DNA from: Alisma plantago-aquatica | Taxonomy: Eukaryota; Streptophyta; Magnoliopsida; Alismatales; Alismataceae | DNA length: 64,000 nt | Assembly: GCA_963693085.1 (NCBI GenBank) | Contig: OY856410.1 | Coordinates: forward strand, 567,764,906-567,828,905 | Direction: 5' to 3' | Shown here: one piece after another, positions 58,332-64,000 of the stretch | Layout of the letters: each line of letters starts with the position of its first letter | Position numbering within the stretch: position 1 is the first letter of the stretch | Position numbers and translations under genes: made by a program | Notes under the pieces: model-generated | What the model was told of the DNA's origin: nothing | The model's database searches: none | What the model saw: only the letters and a program-made list of their open reading frames with translations

Positions 58332-60286
58332 TGACAAGCCTTAAACGTGAGTCCAAGAATGGAGACATATCTAGGTTATCAGACTTTGGAAATTTATAAT
58401 ACCTGAATGTTTAAGACTCTTGCAACTAGCACATGGTCGAAATAGTTCGGTTCGAATACAGGGATAGGTAGAATGGCGCTTTAGAACTAAAGTTTTACTT
58501 GTCTAAGAACGTCAAAAAGTCGAGAGAAAAGGTTTTGATGCAACGAGAAAGAATCATAAAGAATCAAACAAAAAGCCTATCTCCAAGAGGAGTTACCATA
58601 AGGATTAAGATTTTAGGGGTTTAGCGGTTTTTATGGAGGTTTTTAGATAAAGGAAAAGTGAGGAGATAAAATTGTTCTCGGTGTACGGAATGAAGGAGAA
58701 AAACTTAAACATAACAAGAGGCAGCGGTGTATATCCTGCACCCTCTTCTCTCAAAGAAGGTGCCACTAGCCATGCACTAAATTCCCTCTATCAAGGGTAC
58801 TAGGTATAGGTTGGAGAGGAAAGATATGTCGGGGAAACACTGATTTTGGGTACTCTTGTAGACCCGGATCAGACCAAACTCGAGATTTTACGACATCCCT
58901 CTCTCAAAGGAGTTAAAACGAGAAACATGATTCGTTAGCTAGTCAAAAACGTGATCCAAATAGAAGAGACTAGAGCTCATATGCTATAAAGAAATCATCC
59001 AACAAAAAAGAGCCATACATAGAACAACATGAGATAAACTCCACAGATTCCAATAACCATAAAGATATAAAAAGGTTTAGATACAATGCAGTAGTAAATG
59101 GAAGTAAAGTGTTGAAAAGGGGAAGATAAGTATCGGCCTCCTTGATATAGGAGATCGATATACATAGCAGCAGATCCCTAAGGCAACGCTAACCCAGTAC
59201 CAGGTAGGATCCCTATCGGTATACGATCGTGTCGGGTTCTTGACCTTGTTGGGTCATGAACCGTGACAGGTAAGGGGTGTATTGGGAAAGGACTCCCTAC
59301 CTGATATGGTCGTGTCGGGCTGCTGGCTCTATCAGGTTGCATCCATGACGGGTAGGCAATATCGGGTTGGGTATCGTGTCGTGTTAGGACATGTATCAGG
59401 TTAGCTTTATCTTAGGTTCTCAGGTTCCTCGTGTCGGGTAAGATGGGCGAGTCGTGTCGGGTTGAAGCCCAGCTAGGGACCCGACATGTTGAAGTAGCCT
59501 TGAAGGTCTTGCCACGCTGTTGCTGCTACTGGGTCGGGTTCTAAGTGAACTCCTTTCGTCCCTCTCGGGTTGGGGGTGTGCTCACCTAGTATCGCCCGAC
59601 AAGCTCTGGAACTCGACACACTAGCTCCTTTTCTCTAAAAGTTAGCTCTCGTAGGGTTCCAACCCATCCCATTGTAGGTCTATAGCTACTATTTATATGC
59701 AGCAGGCTGGTGGGAGATGTGGCTCTCGTTGGGCCACGTGTCCTCCGTCTGCTCCGTTCATGTGGCTTCAAAAGGGGGCCGACATGTGTGTCGCCCGACA
59801 TGCCTGGCGGGGCGTCGTGCACCGGGTCGTGAGTGAGTCACACATGATCGTGTCGGGTAAGAACCTTGGCGGGCTACTACATCGGGGAGTAGTTGTATCG
59901 CGCAATCGACTTTGTCGGTTGGAGGTTCGTGGCGGGCAAGGCACCCTGCCGGGTAATAGCTGCAGTATGTCAAAGCTCCCGCGTGACACACCCGCGTCGG
60001 GTTGCTGCCCTATCGGGCAGCGACTGTGACGGGTAAAAAGGGTGTGTCGCTTCACTGTTTGATGTGTCGGGATGGGTAACTCGTTGCTGATGGGCTAGGA
60101 CGGGCCCATTACCACTCTTTTGGTGGAAAAATAAGAGTAACTCTACAAAATATAGGCAATGTTATCAGGGGCCTAGTGGGCATTATTTCTATACAATAAA
60201 TAAGATAAAATAGAGAGGAAGTCAGGTTTGGAGGCAGTTTTTATAGTAAAATATAAGCTCGAGTAGCCACAAAATAGGTGTTATCA
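58332..60286 (-). repeat. 5' LTR of element 2
   Basis: 1955 bp. Contains a TATA box at 59689-59698 and a dense field of CGGGT-type words (about 59160-60110). Carries about 17 bp ('agttcggttcg' region, near 58445-58460) that are missing from the other LTR. Confidence 0.9.
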
Positions 60287-60291
60287 CTATC

Positions 60292-61480
60292 ATTGTTATT
60301 TAAGCATAAGAAGACTGACATGATGGTCCATGATAAAAGAAATCAATAAAAAAAGATATGAAAAAACTCATTCTACACATTTTTATGAACATTGTGATAT
60401 CTTGTTTGTATTTTTCTGATAAACCGGCTAATTACTATGCATTTTCTAAGATCTGGTCATTTTTTAGATTCTTACCTTTATGAGCCAATGAGAGCCCGCC
60501 ACGTGTCCCTCAAAGCCACGGCTCAGGTCTCCTGGGATTGCACTGAGCCGGCCGATTTATTTGGATTCAGCTGGTTGAACCATCGGCTGGTCCCCATTCC
60601 TTGACTCGGTCTGGCCCTCTAGCTTCCACTGCGATCAGTCCCAAGCGGGACTATGTTCCTCCGCACGCATCTACCGCCACCTGGCCTCTCCTCTAGCAAG
60701 CAAAAGGCATCGATCTCCTCCTCCTTACAAAGTGAAATCAGTGCTAAAGTCTTCACCCATTCTTCCTCAGTGCCTCCGGCCTCATGCTTGTCCCAACGGT
60801 GGCTCCTCCAAGTGAGTTGGCATGCTCGCCGCCGCTTGTGGCTGCTGTAGAGGTGTAGAAGAGGCAAAACGTCTCTGGTCCCCCAAAAACCAAGGCAAAG
60901 CGCCATAAAGAAGCACAAGATCCACACAAACTTGTTCCCATATGCAGACCACGTCGTCCATGTCTCGCAGACCACCCCTAAAGCTTAGTTCTCATCTCTG
61001 AACAACTGAGATTGGCTAACCAGCAAAACCTCCACAAAAGAGTTGAAAAAGCATGGGGCGAGAACTCCAGTCCTCCGGCTTCCTTTTCCCACTCCTATCC
61101 TACTCTGAAACGTTGTCCACCCATGTTCCCGTATTCCTTTCTCTACCTACAGAACACCGTGGAGAGACCATGGAGCGGGGCATTTCGTTCCCGCTCTTCA
61201 CTCCTCCATATACCTCGAATGAGGGGTCTTTTGAGAGCTTATACTATTACGAAGGTAATCGCATGGCCTAAGCTGTCTATTACACCACGTCGGGCAAGAT
61301 CGGAGTCATTATAGCTCGTGGCTCCTGACCCTCCAGTGACCGCTGCGAAGAGGATGACTTTGAGACCATTTGATTTAACAGATCCAAGGGCAGAAAGAGT
61401 CCTACGCAGCCAATCCGTGAGTAACTCGTTTAACCAGCCGGGTGACGCCGATTGATTAAAAACCTTAGGCCAAAATACAA
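60292..61480. other. LTR-like non-coding DNA, GC-richer half
   Basis: Continuation of the sequence into which element 2 inserted. 60480-61320 is GC-richer with short frames on both strands, of the kind seen in the R/U5 part of Del/Tekay-like LTRs. No domain is recognisable. Confidence 0.3.
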
Positions 61481-64000
61481 CTTTACTCCATCACGTACCA
61501 TTATTTCATCAAATTTTAAAACTCAATAACTTCTTCTAGGAACCTTAAAACCTCATGAAATTCAAAATAACACATAGCTACAATCAATTGAATTTTGGTG
61601 CCAAGCTATCACTATTTCACCAATCAATCACCTAATCCAAAATAACACATACTTAGAGATATTAAACATGTTATTAATCATCAAATCACCTTCAATATAT
61701 GTCAAACCAAAGTAAGATTAACCATGTCATCTCATATACTTAAGGACTCAAATTTGATTATTCTGATCTCCAACCCATGATTGAATCAATGAATTGAGTA
61801 ACCAAGAAACTCAAAAGTTCACTCCATCACATTGTACACACCTTAAAAGAAATTTCGTCCTTGAAATTAAGTTGAAAACCAGTCTTTCACATCATATACA
61901 TCTTAAAGAAATTTTGTCCATGAAATTAATCCATACTCGTACTCCAAGGAAAAATTAAAAGGTATTCATCCCTATGTAGGACACTACTCTATGTGCAACA
62001 TATCCAAAAACAAAGCTCCATAATCAAATCCAAACAACTATTAGGAGGTTTTAAAACATCTAGGGTGAATCACCCCTTCATAAAGATTGAAGCAAGAGTT
62101 TAGACACTTTGGTTATGTCATGACATATCTCAAATGTTAGGGTTGCATCCTTATCTTTACCCATGCATTAGGATTTCCACATAATATTACCATGTTCTAA
62201 AGGAGTTAACTAAAATTAACCCATTATATCAAGGTGTCATCAACATTTTATTGAGCTAATTGTTAGAACATGGTCAACATTAACATATGCCTTTTAGGAG
62301 GGAGTTAACTATAATTAACCCACTTTATTCATCTAGATCATATCAAGGTGTCACAATCGTTATGTTGTGCTAACTGTCAAACTATATTTTTCATCTTTAT
62401 TAAGCACTAAGATTACACCTCATGTAACATGTTTCATTCATATGATCTTATTTCATTGCTCATAATAAATTGCAACATTACTAGTGATTTCATCACAAGA
62501 TTACCCAACAATATCACATTATCATCATTATTCATGTATATGGTTAACCATCTATACATTTACAACTATCAAACCATTTCTCTATTTTTTGTCATGTCAC
62601 ATCCACATATCACAACTCAAGATTAGATCACATTCTTATGTATATTATATCGTGGTTGTGATAAACAAACTTATGTGAGTGACTTGTCAAACATATGTCA
62701 ACAATTTATCTAGTTCATTTGAGGTTCTCCTAACCCATATCATGAGGGTAGTACCATGCTCAGTCTCTCTAAGCTAACTCAATTCTATGAGTATCTCATA
62801 TGCATATACTTTATCTTTCCTCTCTTAGTCTAGGGTCCTCAGATTACCTCATTGGCACTAGTGATAGCCTTACAAGCTCTAGCCACATAAGCACAAACTA
62901 AAACATGCTATGACATTCTCTTCATAGGTATTTACCCATGAGACATGCTTACCCAAAACTCTCTCTGTATATACACCACTGGAGTCCTACATGTGGAACC
63001 ACCAACCAGAGCATGAGTCTTTACAAGAACTAATACAATTACCTCCTCTAGGATCATGGGACTCTCTCTCCCTCACTCAGATGGTAGGTTCTTATATTCA
63101 TATTCACATATACACATATAACCAGCCTCTCTTTGTCTCTAAGGTTTGGTCCTCCCAAGGAATCTAGGGTTAAACAAGATTATAGGAATCATGCATAAAG
63201 TGACTCAACTCAATCACTCAGGAGTATTATAGTTTAGGACATATCATATCACATATTTCTCATCATTCTCATATCTTGGAGTTTAGGTTCTCTGACCTTC
63301 TCCCAATGAGTCTCACCCTCTCTGTAGTTAACCCTAAAACTGATCCTAATACTAGAGGTCCTCCTTTGTGATAGAGTTTGAAGCTCATGTTGACTCACAA
63401 CTTATCTTAACTTATCTTAGAAAAGAATATATACTTGCATTATCAAGCTTATTTCAAAACCTCAAATCCAAACTCAAATTCTCAAACTTAACTTAAATAC
63501 TCAAAGACAAACATTTATCATCATAACAACTTATATCGTCTATATAAGACTTACATCATATCATCAAAACTTATTTCATGTATTCCATCTATCACATATT
63601 GTAATAAGGCTCTAGACGTCTAATCTAGAACTACTCTCTCTTCTAGACTGATGTCAATCACTTTCAATTAGGTTGCATGACCACCTCCTACTCGTACACA
63701 TGTGGGGACACATTTTTGTGATACATATATATAATAAAATATTATATATTTTTTCTCCAATAAAACATGTGTCAAAGAAAACTGTTGAGGCTCGATCTGA
63801 TTGGAATCAAAAATCAAATCCACAAAATGAGAGTCCCACATGTAGTAGAGAGTCTAGAGTCATGTAACCTAATGAAAGGGGTGAGAACAAAATGTAGACT
63901 AGTGTAGCTACTCTAGACAATGAGCGCCATATGTCTAGGGTTTCTCTTCCCTTGATGTACATCATTACTGAATAATGTAACGTCCCATACTGCCACTTTA
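61481..64000. other. AT-rich eroded retrotransposon DNA
   Basis: On the minus strand 'aatttcaaggacgaaattt' (about 61851-61869) followed by 'cttttaagg' resembles the end of pol and polypurine tract of Del/Tekay chromoviruses. A diverged second copy lies at about 61910-61935. The window ends with TGTAACGTCCCATAC (63977-63991), a typical start of such LTRs. No reading frame longer than 65 codons and no gene. Confidence 0.35.

Larger units (their letters stand above)
49526..60286 (-). mobile_element. Complete LTR element 2 (Tat/Athila-like, non-autonomous) with C48-like gene
   Basis: Minus-oriented: the right LTR is the 5' LTR. The target duplication is CTATC (49521-49525, 60287-60291). PBS, polypurine tract, an Athila-ORF1-like gene and a C48-like region are present. 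No gag core, protease, RT or integrase is visible. The two LTRs are clearly more diverged than those of element 1 (at least a dozen changes and a short indel in the first 120 bp), so it is older. LTR ends read TGATAACACC ... GGCTTGTCA in element sense. Confidence 0.88.

Noticed and set aside
59586..60055. Frames on both strands in the element 2 LTRs (also 50758-51174)
   Set aside because: Present in both LTRs with changes that break them differently; LTR sequence, not genes.
60653..61314. Possible host gene in the GC-richer region
   Set aside because: Only short overlapping frames on both strands, no domain, no splice pattern; fits the GC-rich half of a decayed LTR.

Overview
The window looks like nuclear DNA of a flowering plant. 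It has an intron-less CC-NB-LRR resistance-type gene, L1-type LINE relics, a tRNA-derived SINE, a CACTA (En/Spm) DNA transposon, and Tat/Athila-like LTR retrotransposons primed by tRNA-Asp. Long AT-rich stretches hold decayed retrotransposon sequence. I see nothing bacterial or organellar. The species cannot be named; a large, repeat-rich genome is likely.

Layout. 1-2985: decayed repeats. 2990-6470: remains of two L1-type LINE copies, the second with an almost complete RT reading frame broken by six stop codons. 6475-9170: non-coding, with a candidate minus-strand copia PBS, a MITE-like fold-back and a 158-bp duplication. 9252-12485 (minus): the only convincing host gene, a CNL immune receptor, with a 54-bp tandem repeat and a SINE just upstream. 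13451-21050: unassigned sequence, a hAT-like MITE and eroded LTR-like DNA. 21051-22478: one end of a decayed CACTA element (minus). 22480-27342: a field of 20-27 bp 'ATGCACCCA' repeats wrapped around a broken plus-strand transposon gene that encodes a Ulp1/C48-type peptidase.

27343-47931 is a complete Tat/Athila-like LTR element (TSD TTAAT) with gag and an aspartic protease but no RT, RNase H or integrase. Its 5' LTR is split by a complete 10.9-kb CACTA element (29099-40019, TSD ATA, TIR CACTACTACAGAAA). The CACTA element carries a TNP2-type transposase and a 13-exon second gene (Transposase_24-like plus a C48 peptidase). Both genes start directly after splice acceptors downstream of an ATG-free GC-rich leader. 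The leader intron contains three 449-bp tandem repeats, each built around a ~190-bp palindrome.

49526-60286 is a second complete LTR element on the minus strand (TSD CTATC). It has an Athila-ORF1-like gene and C48-like domains but no pol. 60292-64000 is eroded non-coding DNA, probably Del/Tekay-like LTR material.

Insertion order is readable. The minisatellite field is older than LTR element 1, which is older than the CACTA insertion. Element 2 is a separate event with more diverged LTRs. The coding frames of the TEs are broken mostly by stops explainable as C-to-T changes, as expected for methylated, silenced elements. The most unusual themes are C48 peptidase genes in three different transposon types, a giant minisatellite intron, the palindrome array, and a fold-back at the CACTA 3' end with one compensatory base-pair change between two copies.
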